In this document: piece after piece, positions 1 to 9,610 of the stretch
How positions within the stretch are numbered: position 1 is the first letter of the stretch
Layout: the number at the start of each line of letters is the position of its first letter
Source of the DNA: an uncultured Aquiluna sp.
GTDB lineage: Bacteria; Actinomycetota; Actinomycetes; Actinomycetales; Microbacteriaceae
NCBI GenBank assembly: GCA_913057795.1
Contig: CAJXOD010000001.1
Location: 1 to 64,000 of the forward strand
Reading direction: 5' to 3'
DNA length: 64,000 nucleotides
Notes under the pieces: model-generated
What the model was told of the DNA's origin: nothing
The model's input: only the letters and a program-made list of their open reading frames with translations
Databases searched by the model: none
Program-made: the position numbers and the translations under genes

Positions 1-4
1 GTAA

Positions 5-394
5 ATGGGCATTCTCAGTTCGACGATGAATTACTTTGGCTTCGGAAGCGCAGAGAGCGCCAAGCCGGATTCGGCGAAGCCACGGGCAAGCACTCCTCGG
101 CCACGTCGCACTTCAGACATGTCTGAAATCATTACGCTTGAGCCTCAAACATACGCGGACGCCAAAGAGGTTGCATCGCACTTCCGCACCGGAGTGCCGG
201 TAATCGTGAACATTGGGGCCATGAGTGAAGCCGACGCAAAACAAATGCGCGACTTCATGCTGGGGCTAAAAGAGGGTCTAGAAGGCCACCTTCGAAGAGT
301 CACCCCGAAGGTTTTTCTGCTGAGCCCGTCTCACGTGATCGTGTCTGACGCCGAATCCAGTTCTTCGGATTCGGACAATATGGACATTTCCTAA
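5..394 (+). CDS. sepF: Cell division protein SepF
   Basis: SepF is a cytoplasmic, membrane-associated protein that ties FtsZ filaments to the membrane at the division site; in actinobacteria, which lack FtsA, it is the main FtsZ anchor. The 129-residue protein has a short N-terminal segment beginning MGILSSTMNYFG that can form the amphipathic membrane helix. A short Ser/Pro/Arg-rich linker follows, then the SepF core (about residues 42-112) with the stretch PVIVNIGAMSEADAKQMRDF. The linker is short for the family, so the protein is compact. An in-frame TAA lies directly before the ATG, so the gene is complete despite sitting at the window edge. It is followed at once by yggT and divIVA, the usual order downstream of ftsZ. 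Confidence 0.93.
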   Translation: MGILSSTMNYFGFGSAESAKPDSAKPRASTPRPRRTSDMSEIITLEPQTYADAKEVASHFRTGVPVIVNIGAMSEADAKQMRDFMLGLKEGLEGHLRRVTPKVFLLSPSHVIVSDAESSSSDSDNMDIS

Positions 395-398
395 GGGC

Positions 399-683
399 AT
401 GTCAATAATCGGACTCACTCTTTACTGGGTGCTACAGCTGTTTTTCTACGCGATGATCATCCGCTTCATAGCTGAGCTTGTGATGAGCGTTAATCGAAGC
501 TGGAGGCCCAAGGGCCTTTTGTTGCCGGTATTTGACCTTTGTTACTCCGTTACCGATCCGCCTCTGAAGTTTGCCAGACGCTTCATTCCTCCTCTGAGGC
601 TCGGCCCAATATCTCTTGATTTGGCTTGGACCGTGCTGTTGATTGCGGTACTAATTCTTCAGAGCTTTGCAAGAGGGCTCTAA
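399..683 (+). CDS. YggT family membrane protein
   Basis: This is a 94-residue integral membrane protein with two hydrophobic helices (roughly residues 3-28 and 72-92) around a polar middle that contains the family-typical stretch VFDLCYSVTDPPLKFARRFIPP. YggT proteins are widespread and of uncertain function; in actinobacteria and cyanobacteria they lie between sepF and divIVA and are thought to help division or envelope organisation. It starts four bases after the sepF stop and is therefore very likely co-transcribed with it. The assignment to the family is firm; the cellular role is not. Confidence 0.9.
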   Translation: MSIIGLTLYWVLQLFFYAMIIRFIAELVMSVNRSWRPKGLLLPVFDLCYSVTDPPLKFARRFIPPLRLGPISLDLAWTVLLIAVLILQSFARGL

Positions 684-739
684 CTGCCAATAACATAGGG
701 GCAGTTCATCGAGTCTAAAAATTTAGAAGAGGTTTAAAC

Positions 740-1381
740 ATGGCGCTGTTGCCCGAGGACATTCTCAGTAAGAGATTTCTAACTACTAAGTTCCGCGAGG
801 GCTATGACCAGGACGAGGTCGATGACTTCCTAGACGAAGTAGTTCTTGAGTTTCGTCGTGTCGTCACAGAAAACCAGGACCTAAAGGCAAGCGGTAGCGA
901 GTCGGGTCCATCCCTTTCCGCACCCGCTAAGGCGGTGCCCTTTCCTGAAGCGACCAATCCTGTCTCGGATGGCTCACTAGAAGGCACGGATTCCTCCAAG
1001 AGCATTATTGAATTGGCTCAGAAGCTGCACGAGGACCACGTTCGAGACGGTCAGGTAAAGCGCGATCAGCTGGTTCGAGACGGTCAAGAGCAAGCTGCCA
1101 GGCTTATTAGAGACGCTGATGCTGAATCTCGAGAGGTACTCGGAAAGCTTGAGATCGAGCGAAAGCAGGTTCTCGAGGCAATTGAGGAACTGAAACTCTT
1201 TGAGGCAGATTACCGAGAGCAGCTCCGTCGCTACATCGAAGACCAATTAGAACAACTAACTCGCGAAGAGGGATCCGCGATGGTTACCTCCGTCGAAGAA
1301 GTGAGCTACTCAGACTCTTCGGCTGAGTCGGAAGATTTGAATCAAAAGGAAGTTGACGATTCCGAGGGTGACAAGATCTAA
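740..1381 (+). CDS. divIVA: DivIVA domain protein (Wag31-like)
   Basis: DivIVA/Wag31 is a coiled-coil scaffold that binds curved membrane at cell poles and directs polar growth and septum placement in actinobacteria. The N-terminus MALLPEDILSKRFLTTKFRE plus YDQDEVDDFLDEV is the conserved lipid-binding domain. A Ser/Pro/Ala-rich linker follows (about residues 50-85), then a charged coiled coil (about 90-180) and an acidic tail. At 213 residues it is shorter than most Wag31 proteins. The start has a GAAGAGG ribosome site. Its 3' end overlaps the likely lspA start by up to 29 bases, which suggests translational coupling. Confidence 0.93.
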   Translation: MALLPEDILSKRFLTTKFREGYDQDEVDDFLDEVVLEFRRVVTENQDLKASGSESGPSLSAPAKAVPFPEATNPVSDGSLEGTDSSKSIIELAQKLHEDHVRDGQVKRDQLVRDGQEQAARLIRDADAESREVLGKLEIERKQVLEAIEELKLFEADYREQLRRYIEDQLEQLTREEGSAMVTSVEEVSYSDSSAESEDLNQKEVDDSEGDKI

Positions 1382-1868
1382 GGGCGGAGCCAGGAAATTA
1401 TTCATATTCCTTGGGACCGCTTTTAGCATTGTTGCAATCGACCAAGCCACGAAGTTTTGGGCCGAAGCAAACCTAACGAACCAATCGGTTCAAGTAATCG
1501 GAGATCTTCTGAGGTTCCGGCTTGCCTACAATGATGCGGCCGCGTTTTCACTGGGAGTCGGGGCAACTTGGGTGCTAACTCTCATCTCTACAGTGGCTGT
1601 AACAGCCATGCTTATTTATGGTCCGCGCATAAAGACAAGTTATTGGGCACTAATAGGCGGCTTCATTCTCGGGGGAGCAGCGGGTAATTGGATCGATCGG
1701 GCATTCAAGGCTCCAGAGTTTTTCAACGGCCACGTGGTTGATTTCATACAGATTCCCTTTAATTTCGCGATTTTCAATTTGGCAGACACTTTTTTAGTTG
1801 TCGGTGTGATCTTGGCAGTAATACAAACAGTTCGCGGAGATGAAATAGGCGGCGGACGTGCAGTCTAA
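1353..1868 (+). CDS. lspA: Lipoprotein signal peptidase (signal peptidase II)
   Basis: LspA is a membrane aspartyl protease that removes the signal peptide of prolipoproteins just before the lipidated cysteine. The protein has four predicted membrane helices and the family motifs: RLAYNDAAAFS (usual form N-x-GAAFS), GGAAGNWIDR, VVDFI and FNLAD. The catalytic pair is Asp130 and Asp145, counted from this start. The start is uncertain: TTG at 1353 sits just behind AAGGA, while an in-frame GTG at 1368 would give a protein five residues shorter. Both lie inside the divIVA 3' end. Its substrates here would include the CtaC and FKBP lipoproteins, and Lnt is encoded at 24.4-26.0 kb. Confidence 0.93.
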   Translation: MTIPRVTRSKGGARKLFIFLGTAFSIVAIDQATKFWAEANLTNQSVQVIGDLLRFRLAYNDAAAFSLGVGATWVLTLISTVAVTAMLIYGPRIKTSYWALIGGFILGGAAGNWIDRAFKAPEFFNGHVVDFIQIPFNFAIFNLADTFLVVGVILAVIQTVRGDEIGGGRAV

Positions 1869-2793
1869 ATTGCTTCCTGTCCCGCCGGATATGGCGGGCT
1901 CTAGGGCAGATTCCGGGATAGCTAAAATGTTGGGTATTTCCCGCAGTCACGTCGCCGAACTCATCGCGGCTGGCGCAGTGAGTCAAAATGGCAGTCCGGT
2001 TGCAAAGTCCGATCGGTTGGTGGCGGATGCCGTTCTGGAGATTTTCCTTGAGGAAGTCTCCAGGGAGATCTCGGTGCAGCCAGAAGACGTAAAAGAGCTA
2101 AAGATTATTTTTCAAGACGAACACATAGTTGTCATTGACAAGCCATCTGGCGTCGTTTCGCACCCTTCTCAGGGGTTTATCGGGCCGTCGGTGCCAGGTG
2201 TTCTGATGGCCAGAGGTATCCAGTTGAGCACCTCGGGTGCTCAAGAGCGTCAAGGTATTGTTCAGCGGCTTGATGTTGGCACTAGTGGCCTTATGGTGCT
2301 GGCGAAATCCGAAATGTCATATTCGGTTCTAAAGCAGGCGTTTCGTGACCGAGTCGTAAAAAAGACCTATCACGCGTTAGTGCAAGGGCACCCTGAGCCG
2401 TCCCGTGGGACTATTGATACGCCAATTGGGCGTAGCACTAAACACGACTACAAGTTCACTATTTCGGCTGCAGGCAAGCCTGCAGTGACTCATTACGAGA
2501 CCATTGAGGTTCTTCCTGCTGCCGCGTTGATGAAGGTCGGTCTCGAAACAGGACGAACTCACCAAATTAGAGTTCATTTCTCTCATTTTCGCCACCCTTT
2601 GGTCGGAGACCCGCTCTACGGCTCTGATCCGAAGCTGGCCGCATCTCTTGATCTAAATCGACAGTGGTTGCACGCAAAGAGGCTCGGCTTTGATCACCCG
2701 GCGACCGGCGAATTTGTGGAATTCGAAAGTGAATATCCAATTGATTTAGAAATCGCCCTCAATCGCCTTCGTGATGTCGACTTTCGCCTCTAA
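1858..2793 (+). CDS. rluD: RluD-family 23S rRNA pseudouridine synthase
   Basis: The 311-residue protein converts uridine to pseudouridine in rRNA. It has an N-terminal S4 RNA-binding domain (about residues 13-62, with GISRSHVAELIAAGAV) and a catalytic RluA-type domain. The active-site motif reads QRLDVGTSG, with catalytic Asp139, and later GRTHQIRVH and GDPLYG are present. The GTG start lies inside the last codons of lspA, an 11-base overlap that implies coupled translation. lspA-rluD-dnaE is a common actinobacterial order. The family is certain. Specificity for the helix-69 uridines, as in true RluD, is inferred from overall similarity only. Confidence 0.9.
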   Translation: MQSKLLPVPPDMAGSRADSGIAKMLGISRSHVAELIAAGAVSQNGSPVAKSDRLVADAVLEIFLEEVSREISVQPEDVKELKIIFQDEHIVVIDKPSGVVSHPSQGFIGPSVPGVLMARGIQLSTSGAQERQGIVQRLDVGTSGLMVLAKSEMSYSVLKQAFRDRVVKKTYHALVQGHPEPSRGTIDTPIGRSTKHDYKFTISAAGKPAVTHYETIEVLPAAALMKVGLETGRTHQIRVHFSHFRHPLVGDPLYGSDPKLAASLDLNRQWLHAKRLGFDHPATGEFVEFESEYPIDLEIALNRLRDVDFRL

Positions 2794-2819
2794 CATGGGG
2801 GCTCTAAGAAAGGTGGAAA

Positions 2820-5800
2820 ATGTCTGATAAGTCATTCGTCCACCTACATAATCATTCCGAATATTCAATGCTCGATGGAGCCGCTCGGATAAAGCAGCTT
2901 GTAGCAAAGGCAGCTGAACTCGAAATGCCAGCCATTGCAATTACCGACCACGGTAATAATCACGGTGCGTATGAATTTTGGAAGCAAGCTAAAGCGCACG
3001 ACATAACCCCGGTTATTGGCATCGAGGCCTATCTGGCGCCCGGCAGTAGAAAAGACAAGACCCGTGTGCGTTGGGGTGATGGCGGCGGAGATGATGTCTC
3101 TGGTGGTGGCGCATACAGCCACCTGACCATGTGGGCGACAAATAATGACTCCATGCAGAACTTATTTCGACTCTCCTCAGAGGCTTATCTTTCTGGCTAC
3201 TATTTCAAGCCGCGCATGGACCGCGAACTTCTTTCCAAATTCGGAAAAGGGCTTATCGCGACTACTGGCTGCCCTAGCGGCGAGGTCCAAACCAGGATCA
3301 GACTGGGTCAATATCAGGAGGCGTTGGACACGGCGGCGGAATTCCGAGACATTTTCGGCGAAGGTAACTATTTCGTAGAGGTCATGGACCATGGTCTTGA
3401 GATCGAAAAAAGAGTGAGAGACGACTTGCTTCGTCTTGCGAAGGACTTGAACCTGCCACTGGTAGCAACAAATGATTTGCACTACACCGAGAAGGAAGAC
3501 TCAGTTGCTCACGACGCTCTGTTGTGTGTGCAGGTTGGATCGAATCTTGATGACCCAAATCGCTTCAAGTTCCAGTCCGAGGAGTATTACCTCAAATCCG
3601 CGAAGCAAATGAGAGAACTGTTCGCTGAGATTCCGGAGGCAGCTGATAACACTCTTCTGATTGCTGAGCGGAGTGAAATTGATTTTTCGAAGCGCGACCT
3701 CATGCCGAGATTCCCTGTTCCCGAAGGTCAAACGGAAGCAGGCTTGCTTGAAAAAGAGGTCTGGGAGGGCATGGATACCCGCTTCCCCAGCGGCTACTCG
3801 GATGAGCACAAGCGTCAAGCTGCCTACGAGATAGACGTCATAAAATCTATGGGCTTTCCTGGTTATTTCTTGGTAGTTTCTGACTTCATACGCTGGGCAC
3901 GAGCCCAAGGAATACGGGTCGGTCCCGGTAGAGGCTCTGCGGCTGGATCACTGGCTTCATACGCCCTCGGTATAACTGAGCTTGATCCGCTAAAACACGA
4001 TCTTATTTTTGAGCGGTTCCTGAATCCAGAACGTCTTTCCATGCCTGACATCGATGTCGACTTCGACGATCGCCGACGCTCTGAGGTAATCAAGTACGTA
4101 ACTCAAAAATACGGTGATGATCGAGTAGCACAGATCGTCACCTTTGGCACAATCAAGGCCAAGCAAGCTCTCAAGGATGCCTCTCGAGTAATGGCATTGC
4201 CATATTCAGTGGGGGAGCGACTGACAAAGGCAATGCCGCCGATGGTTTTGGGAAGAGATATAGCGCTGAATGATCTGGTGGATCCAGATTCGGAGCGCTA
4301 CTCCGAGGCGGCAGAGTTTCGGGAAATTATTGAGACCGACCCTCAGAGTCAAGAAGTATTTAAGCTTGCCAAGGGCCTGGAGTCTCTGAAGCGTCAGTGG
4401 GGTGTCCATGCGGCTGGGGTAATCATGTCCGCTGAGCCGCTCATGGACGTGATACCGATAATGAAGCGCGAGGAAGACGGCGCCATAATCACCCAGTTTG
4501 ACCAACCCCCTTGTGAAGAGCTGGGTCTTTTGAAAATGGATTTTCTAGGACTAAGAAACCTGACGGTGATAGAGGATTCGCTTAGGAACATTTTACAAAA
4601 CCGAGGCCAGACCGTGGTTTTGGAAAACCTCGATTTGAACTCAGATCAAAATACTTTCGACCTACTGTCTTCCGGCTTTACTCTGGGGGTTTTTCAGCTG
4701 GACAGCGACAATATGCGAGCTCTACTGAGGCTCTTGAAGCCCAGTGAGTTCGAACATATTTCAGCCGTCATAGCGCTATATCGTCCGGGACCAATGGGCA
4801 TGAACTCACACACTAACTACGCGCAGCGAAAAAATGGACTGCAGGAGATTGACGGAATTCACCCGGAGCTAGCTGAACCACTCAAAGAGATTCTTGGCCC
4901 AACCTTCGGTCTGATTGTCTATCAAGAACAGGTAATGGCTGCGGCTCAGAAAGTCGCCGGTTACACGCTTGGACAAGCAGATCTTCTTCGAAGGGCAATG
5001 GGTAAGAAAAAGCCCGATGAACTGGCTAAGCAATTCGAAATTTTTAGCCAGGGCATGGTTCTCAATAAGTTCTCTAAGCCGGCTATCACTGCCCTCTGGG
5101 ACACCCTCTTGCCATTTGCCGACTATGCCTTCAACAAGGCGCATTCGGCGGGCTACGGCGTCCTTTCGTACTGGACCGCTTATCTAAAAGCAAACTTTCC
5201 CGCTGAATATATGGCGGCGTTGCTAACTTCTGTCGGGGACTCCAAGGACAAGCTGGCTATTTATCTAAACGAGTGCCGCAGGATGGGAATCAAGGTTTTG
5301 GCTCCGGATGTCAATGAATCCATTGGGGTTTTTCAGCCGTCGGGGACGACATTCGTTTTGGTCTTGAGGCAGTAAGAAACGTCGGTCACAACGTTGTCGA
5401 GTCGATCATCCAGGCCCGAAGTGAAAAAGCGTTTAGTGGCTTTGATGACTTCCTGACTCGTGTGGGTCAGCAGGCTGCCACCAAGCGAGTTGTCGAGTCT
5501 CTAATCAAAGCAGGTGCATTTGATTCCTTTGGACACACCAGACGCTCACTAACGGCGGTGTTTGAAGAGGCAATTGAAACCGCCAGCGTGAAGCGCAAGC
5601 AAACAGCCAATGGCCAAGTGGATCTTTTCGGAGGGGTCCTCGACGATGACCCTTCAGTGGTTCAAGTTCCTGATCTTCCAGAGTGGACTAAGCGTGATCT
5701 TCTTGCCAATGAGCGAGATATGCTTGGCCTCTACGTCTCGGACCATCCGCTTGCCGGACAAGAGTCGATGCTGATGCGCAACAGCGACATGGGAACGATC

Positions 5801-6310
5801 GCCCTCAAGCAGAGCGACATTCAGGACGGGGAGACTGTGACGCTTGCTGGCCTCATCACCCAGGTGCAGCACAAGGTGGCTCGCACGAGCGGAAATCAGT
5901 ACGGTCAGATAACCCTGGAGGATTTTTCAGGTGAAATTTCCATAATGTTTATGGGCAAGACTTATCTTGCAAACCGAGAGCATTTAGTTGCCGACCAGAC
6001 TGTTTCAGTCCGTGGAAGAGTGTCTCGCCGCGACGAAGAAATGATGATGCAGGCCTACTCGATAGACATCCTCGACGCCGGACGGGAGCAGGGCGGAGTG
6101 TTGAGACTAAAAATCACTGACAGCTTGGCTACCAAGGAGCGTCTGCTGAAGCTTGGAGCAATTCTTGATGCTAATCCTGGACCGTGCGAAGTGCAGGTTA
6201 AGTTGGTCGGCGCAACGGACCGCCACTTTATGTTGCCGCAGCGTGTGTCGGTGGGTCATGACCTTTTCGGCGAGCTAAAAGCTCTTCTTGGAACCGATTC
6301 AGTTAGTTAG
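2820..6310 (+). CDS. dnaE: DNA polymerase III subunit alpha, frameshifted near codon 842
   Basis: This is the replicative polymerase catalytic subunit (DnaE1). Seen in order: an N-terminal PHP domain with [13 protein letters not shown], the palm motifs RGSAAGSLA and PDIDVDFDD (catalytic aspartates near residues 409 and 411), the finger region [14 protein letters not shown] and AYNFKAHSAGY-type motif (here [10 protein letters not shown]), and the C-terminal OB fold around [11 protein letters not shown]. The first frame stops at 5375, while the homologous continuation ([16 protein letters not shown]) is in the -1 frame and runs to 6310. Reading is restored by joining 2820..5345 to 5345..6310, giving about 1163 residues, the normal family length. 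One base is missing from a G run (GGGG at 5342-5345, GGGGG expected). Everything after the break is intact, so a sequencing or assembly error, or a very recent mutation, is more likely than a decayed gene. Confidence 0.93.
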
Positions 6311-6831
6311 AAATTGTCCTGCAACCGGTCGCCTATCGTGTGATAACCGCGTTGAAAGTAGACAAGCGGCTGTTCGCAGATTCTTGTGACGTGAGCACTC
6401 TCTAGGGCCAAAATCACCACGGCATTCGACTCCACTTCAATTTTATTGATCACTCTTGCCATCATTACGCTGGAGGCCTCGGTGAAGATTGGAACCGATT
6501 CGGGGCCAATTTCAAAGTCGTCAGCAAGGAATCGGTCTTCCTTAGGCCCGGCTAGCTTCTGAGCCAGGCTCAGTAGCTGAGCATCCAGAGTGTGAACAGC
6601 CACGAGCTTCCCAGTTGAGATATGAGGGTAACTGGACGCCCCCTGCGAGATATTGAGGGAAATCAGCGGAGGAGTCGAGCCCAACGAGGTCACGGATGAG
6701 GCGGTGAAGCCAATTGGGTTCAGCTCGCTGTCGGCGGCGGTCACCACGGCGATGCCAGTTGCGTGGTTTCGAAAGGCAGCTTTTAGGCCGTCTGGCCCGG
6801 AAAGGTCAAAGTAATCATTGTCTATAGTCAT
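6307..6831 (-). CDS. Flavin reductase family protein (FMN-binding)
   Basis: This 174-residue protein belongs to the flavin reductase-like, FMN-binding split-barrel family, which supplies reduced flavin to two-component monooxygenases or acts as a stand-alone NAD(P)H:flavin reductase. Family features seen are HATGIAVVTA near the N-terminus, GFTASSVTSLGSTPPLISLNI in the flavin-binding region, and a C-terminal YFQRGYH motif. No partner monooxygenase is encoded in the window, so the substrate system is unknown. The gene is convergent with dnaE and overlaps its stop by four bases. It is divergent from hisD, with 46 bases between the two starts. Confidence 0.85.
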   Translation of the reverse strand: MTIDNDYFDLSGPDGLKAAFRNHATGIAVVTAADSELNPIGFTASSVTSLGSTPPLISLNISQGASSYPHISTGKLVAVHTLDAQLLSLAQKLAGPKEDRFLADDFEIGPESVPIFTEASSVMMARVINKIEVESNAVVILALESAHVTRICEQPLVYFQRGYHTIGDRLQDNF

Positions 6832-6877
6832 GTCGGGATAAGGTTAGTTCATCCAGATTATTTAGTGGGGTTCTAAC

Positions 6878-8173
6878 GTGCGGAAAATCGAGATTTCAGG
6901 CCAGATAACACCTGCCCTGATAGCCGAATTACTCCCGAGGGCCGCGGTCAGCATTGAGTCTGTGGCTGACACGGTTTCTCAAATCATTGCCGAAGTGAGG
7001 CAAAATTCCCTTGAAGCCCTAGACGCTCAAGCGGAACGCTTCGATGGTCTAAAAAACGTTTCGTTTCGGGTCCCCAAGACAGTATTAGCGGACGCGCTAA
7101 ACCAGCTGGATAAGCCTCTTAGAGCGGCCATCGAGACCGCAATCACTCGAGTGCGGGCCGTTTCAATGGCCACAATGCCAACAGCCGTGAGGGTTGAATT
7201 GGATGAGGGGGCAATTGTTGAGCAGCTCTTTATCCCGGTCGACTCGGTGGGCCTATATGTGCCCGGAGGGAAAGCGGTTTATCCATCCAGCGTGGTTATG
7301 AACGTGGTGCCGGCTCAGGTTGCCAAAGTTCCGAGGATTGCCGTTAGTTCTCCAGCCCAAGAAAACGGTCTTCCGAGTCCGAGCGTGATGGCAACCTGCG
7401 CCCTGTTAGGTATCGACGAGGTCTATGGCATCGGGGGAGCGAGTGCGATCGCAGCTTTTGCTTATGGCGTGCCTGAAATCAATCTTGAGCCGGTGGCTAT
7501 GGTTACGGGCCCGGGAAACATCTTTGTTGCCGCAGCTAAGCGCCAGCTGCGTGGCGTCATCGGAATTGACTCGGAGGCAGGGCCGACTGAGATCTTGATA
7601 GTCGCTGATGAAAGCGCAAACCCCCGATTTATAGCTGCTGACTTGATTTCTCAAGCTGAGCACGACCAAAACGCTGGGGCAGTTCTGGTCACTGATTCCG
7701 CAAGTCTGATTGAGGAAGTGCAGGCCGAGCTTGAGGTTCAGGTGAGTCTCGCAAAAAACCGCGATCGCATCGAAGCTTCTTTGGGTGGTATTCAATCTGC
7801 CCTAGTTCTGGTTGCCGACATGAACACTGCAATGGCTGTCGCAAACGAATACGCAACCGAGCACCTAGAAATCCAAACCGCTAATTCTGAAGAGTTGGCA
7901 CGTCAGGTTCGTCACGCTGGGGCCGTGTTTGTAGGGGCTTACTCTCCGGTTAGTTTGGGCGACTATTTGGCTGGATCAAATCACGTCCTTCCAACTGGTC
8001 AACAGGCGAAGTTCAGTTCTGGGCTTTCAGTGTTTACTTTTTTGAGGACTCAACAGCATGTTACTTATTCGGCTGATGCTCTAGCAGCAGTGACGGACAG
8101 GCTTACAGTTTTTTCTGAGGCAGAGAAGCTAAGTGCTCACGGTCGGGCTGGATCGATAAGGCTGGAGGGGTAA
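6878..8173 (+). CDS. hisD: Histidinol dehydrogenase
   Basis: HisD catalyses the last two steps of histidine synthesis, oxidising L-histidinol to L-histidine with two NAD+ at a zinc-dependent active site. The 431-residue length is typical. Motifs include [18 protein letters not shown] followed by [19 protein letters not shown], the zinc-ligand region [22 protein letters not shown] and [13 protein letters not shown]. The start is GTG. A GGGG-containing stretch ends eight bases before it. No other his genes lie nearby, so the pathway is dispersed. nrdR follows after two bases. Confidence 0.95.
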   Translation: MRKIEISGQITPALIAELLPRAAVSIESVADTVSQIIAEVRQNSLEALDAQAERFDGLKNVSFRVPKTVLADALNQLDKPLRAAIETAITRVRAVSMATMPTAVRVELDEGAIVEQLFIPVDSVGLYVPGGKAVYPSSVVMNVVPAQVAKVPRIAVSSPAQENGLPSPSVMATCALLGIDEVYGIGGASAIAAFAYGVPEINLEPVAMVTGPGNIFVAAAKRQLRGVIGIDSEAGPTEILIVADESANPRFIAADLISQAEHDQNAGAVLVTDSASLIEEVQAELEVQVSLAKNRDRIEASLGGIQSALVLVADMNTAMAVANEYATEHLEIQTANSEELARQVRHAGAVFVGAYSPVSLGDYLAGSNHVLPTGQQAKFSSGLSVFTFLRTQQHVTYSADALAAVTDRLTVFSEAEKLSAHGRAGSIRLEG

Positions 8174-8175
8174 AA

Positions 8176-8616
8176 GTGCACTGTCCTTTTTGCAGAAATT
8201 CCGATTCTCGAGTAATCGACTCCAGAACCAGCGATGACGGCGCGTCAATCCGCCGCCGCCGTCAGTGCCCCGAGTGTCACAAGCGTTTTACGACCATAGA
8301 AACCGCCACGTTGATGATTACCAAGCGCAGTGGTGTAACCGAACCGTTTTCACGAGACAAGATCGTTTCAGGCGTTAGGAAGGCTTGCCAGGGCAGGCCG
8401 GTGACCGACGCGGACTTGGCTCTGCTGGCGCAGCAGGTGGAAGAGGCCCTTCGAGCCACGGGCGCAGCATCAATTGAGGCTCAAGACATTGGCCTTGCTA
8501 TTCTCGAACCACTCCGAAACCTAGATCATGTTGCCTTTATGCGTTTCGCAAGCGTTTATCAGGCCTGGGATTCGCTCGATGATTTCCAGGCGGCCATCGA
8601 GAGCTTGAGGGACTGA
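8176..8616 (+). CDS. nrdR: Transcriptional repressor NrdR
   Basis: NrdR represses ribonucleotide reductase operons by sensing ATP/dATP through an ATP-cone and binding NrdR boxes with a zinc ribbon. Both parts are visible: Cys3-Cys6 and Cys31-Cys34 (CPFC and CPEC) form the ribbon, and residues from about 49 to 139 form the ATP-cone, starting [10 protein letters not shown]. The length of 146 residues is slightly under the usual 150-170. The start is GTG, and the gene is placed between hisD and pyrD on one transcript. The nrd targets are not in this window. Confidence 0.95.
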   Translation: MHCPFCRNSDSRVIDSRTSDDGASIRRRRQCPECHKRFTTIETATLMITKRSGVTEPFSRDKIVSGVRKACQGRPVTDADLALLAQQVEEALRATGAASIEAQDIGLAILEPLRNLDHVAFMRFASVYQAWDSLDDFQAAIESLRD

Positions 8617-8620
8617 CAAG

Positions 8621-9610
8621 TTGTTGTATAGATTTTTCTTCAAGGCGTTTTTTACCAAGCTTGATCCAGAGTTCGCGCACGAGTTAGTAGTAACTGCGCT
8701 GAGATTCCTGAGTGGAGTGGGGGTCATCAGAGCGGGCAAGGCTCGCGATGAAATCAGCGTATTGGGGCTCCAATTTGAGAACAGACTCGGGATGGCAGCG
8801 GGTTTTGATAAAAACGGAATTCTTATAAAGGCTTTGCACGCACTCGGTTTTGGCCACGTCGAAATCGGCACCGTGACGCCATTGCCACAGCCAGGTAATC
8901 CAAAGCCTCGGCTTTTCAGACTGCCAAAGAATCAAAGTCTGATTAACCGAATGGGATTCAACAACGAAGGAGCGGTTTCGGTTGCCGCCCGAATAGCTAA
9001 ATTGCGGAAAACGAATCAACGGCTTCCCATTATTGGCGTAAACATTGGAAAAAATAAGACAACCAGTCAAGAGCTTGCTGCGGAGGACTACAGGCTTGCC
9101 GCAAAAACGCTTGCACCGGTTGCCGATTACCTGGTCGTGAATGTATCCTCACCAAACACCGCCGGGCTTCGCGATTTGCAACAAGTCGCTGAACTTCGCC
9201 CAATCCTTGTCGCCGTCTTGGCCGAAGCTCAAAATGTTCCAGTTTTGCTAAAAATAGCACCGGACCTTATCGATTCCGACATCGAGGCCATAGCTTCATT
9301 GGTTGTCGAATTGAAATTGGCTGGCATGGTTGCGACGAATACAACAATTTCTCGCGAGAATCTGATCACCGAGAGCAATGAAGCTGAGCCCGGAGGCCTC
9401 AGTGGTCCCATCTTGGCAGAACGGTCGACCGAGGTTCTGAAGCTCCTCGGCAAACTTCTTCCAAGTTCGATGACCGTAATTTCGGTGGGTGGAGTCATGA
9501 CTAAATCTGACTATGCGGGGCGAATTTCCATGGGCGCCGATTTAGTCCAGGGGTACACCGGATTTGTCTACGCTGGGCCGTTTTGGGCCAAGCGCCTTAC
9601 TGCCCGGTAG
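8621..9610 (+). CDS. pyrD: Dihydroorotate dehydrogenase (quinone), class 2
   Basis: PyrD oxidises dihydroorotate to orotate in pyrimidine synthesis, passing electrons through FMN to membrane quinone. Class 2 is indicated by the N-terminal helical extension (MLYRFFFKAFFTKLDPEFAH) used for membrane association. The catalytic-serine motif NVSSPNTAGLRDLQ, GMAAGFDKNG and the phosphate-binding VISVGGVM and GADLVQGYTGFVY are also present. The TTG start has GAGGG about nine bases before it; an adjacent TTG three bases on is equally possible. The 3' end overlaps the convergent aldo/keto reductase gene by 14 bases. Confidence 0.95.
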   Translation: MLYRFFFKAFFTKLDPEFAHELVVTALRFLSGVGVIRAGKARDEISVLGLQFENRLGMAAGFDKNGILIKALHALGFGHVEIGTVTPLPQPGNPKPRLFRLPKNQSLINRMGFNNEGAVSVAARIAKLRKTNQRLPIIGVNIGKNKTTSQELAAEDYRLAAKTLAPVADYLVVNVSSPNTAGLRDLQQVAELRPILVAVLAEAQNVPVLLKIAPDLIDSDIEAIASLVVELKLAGMVATNTTISRENLITESNEAEPGGLSGPILAERSTEVLKLLGKLLPSSMTVISVGGVMTKSDYAGRISMGADLVQGYTGFVYAGPFWAKRLTAR

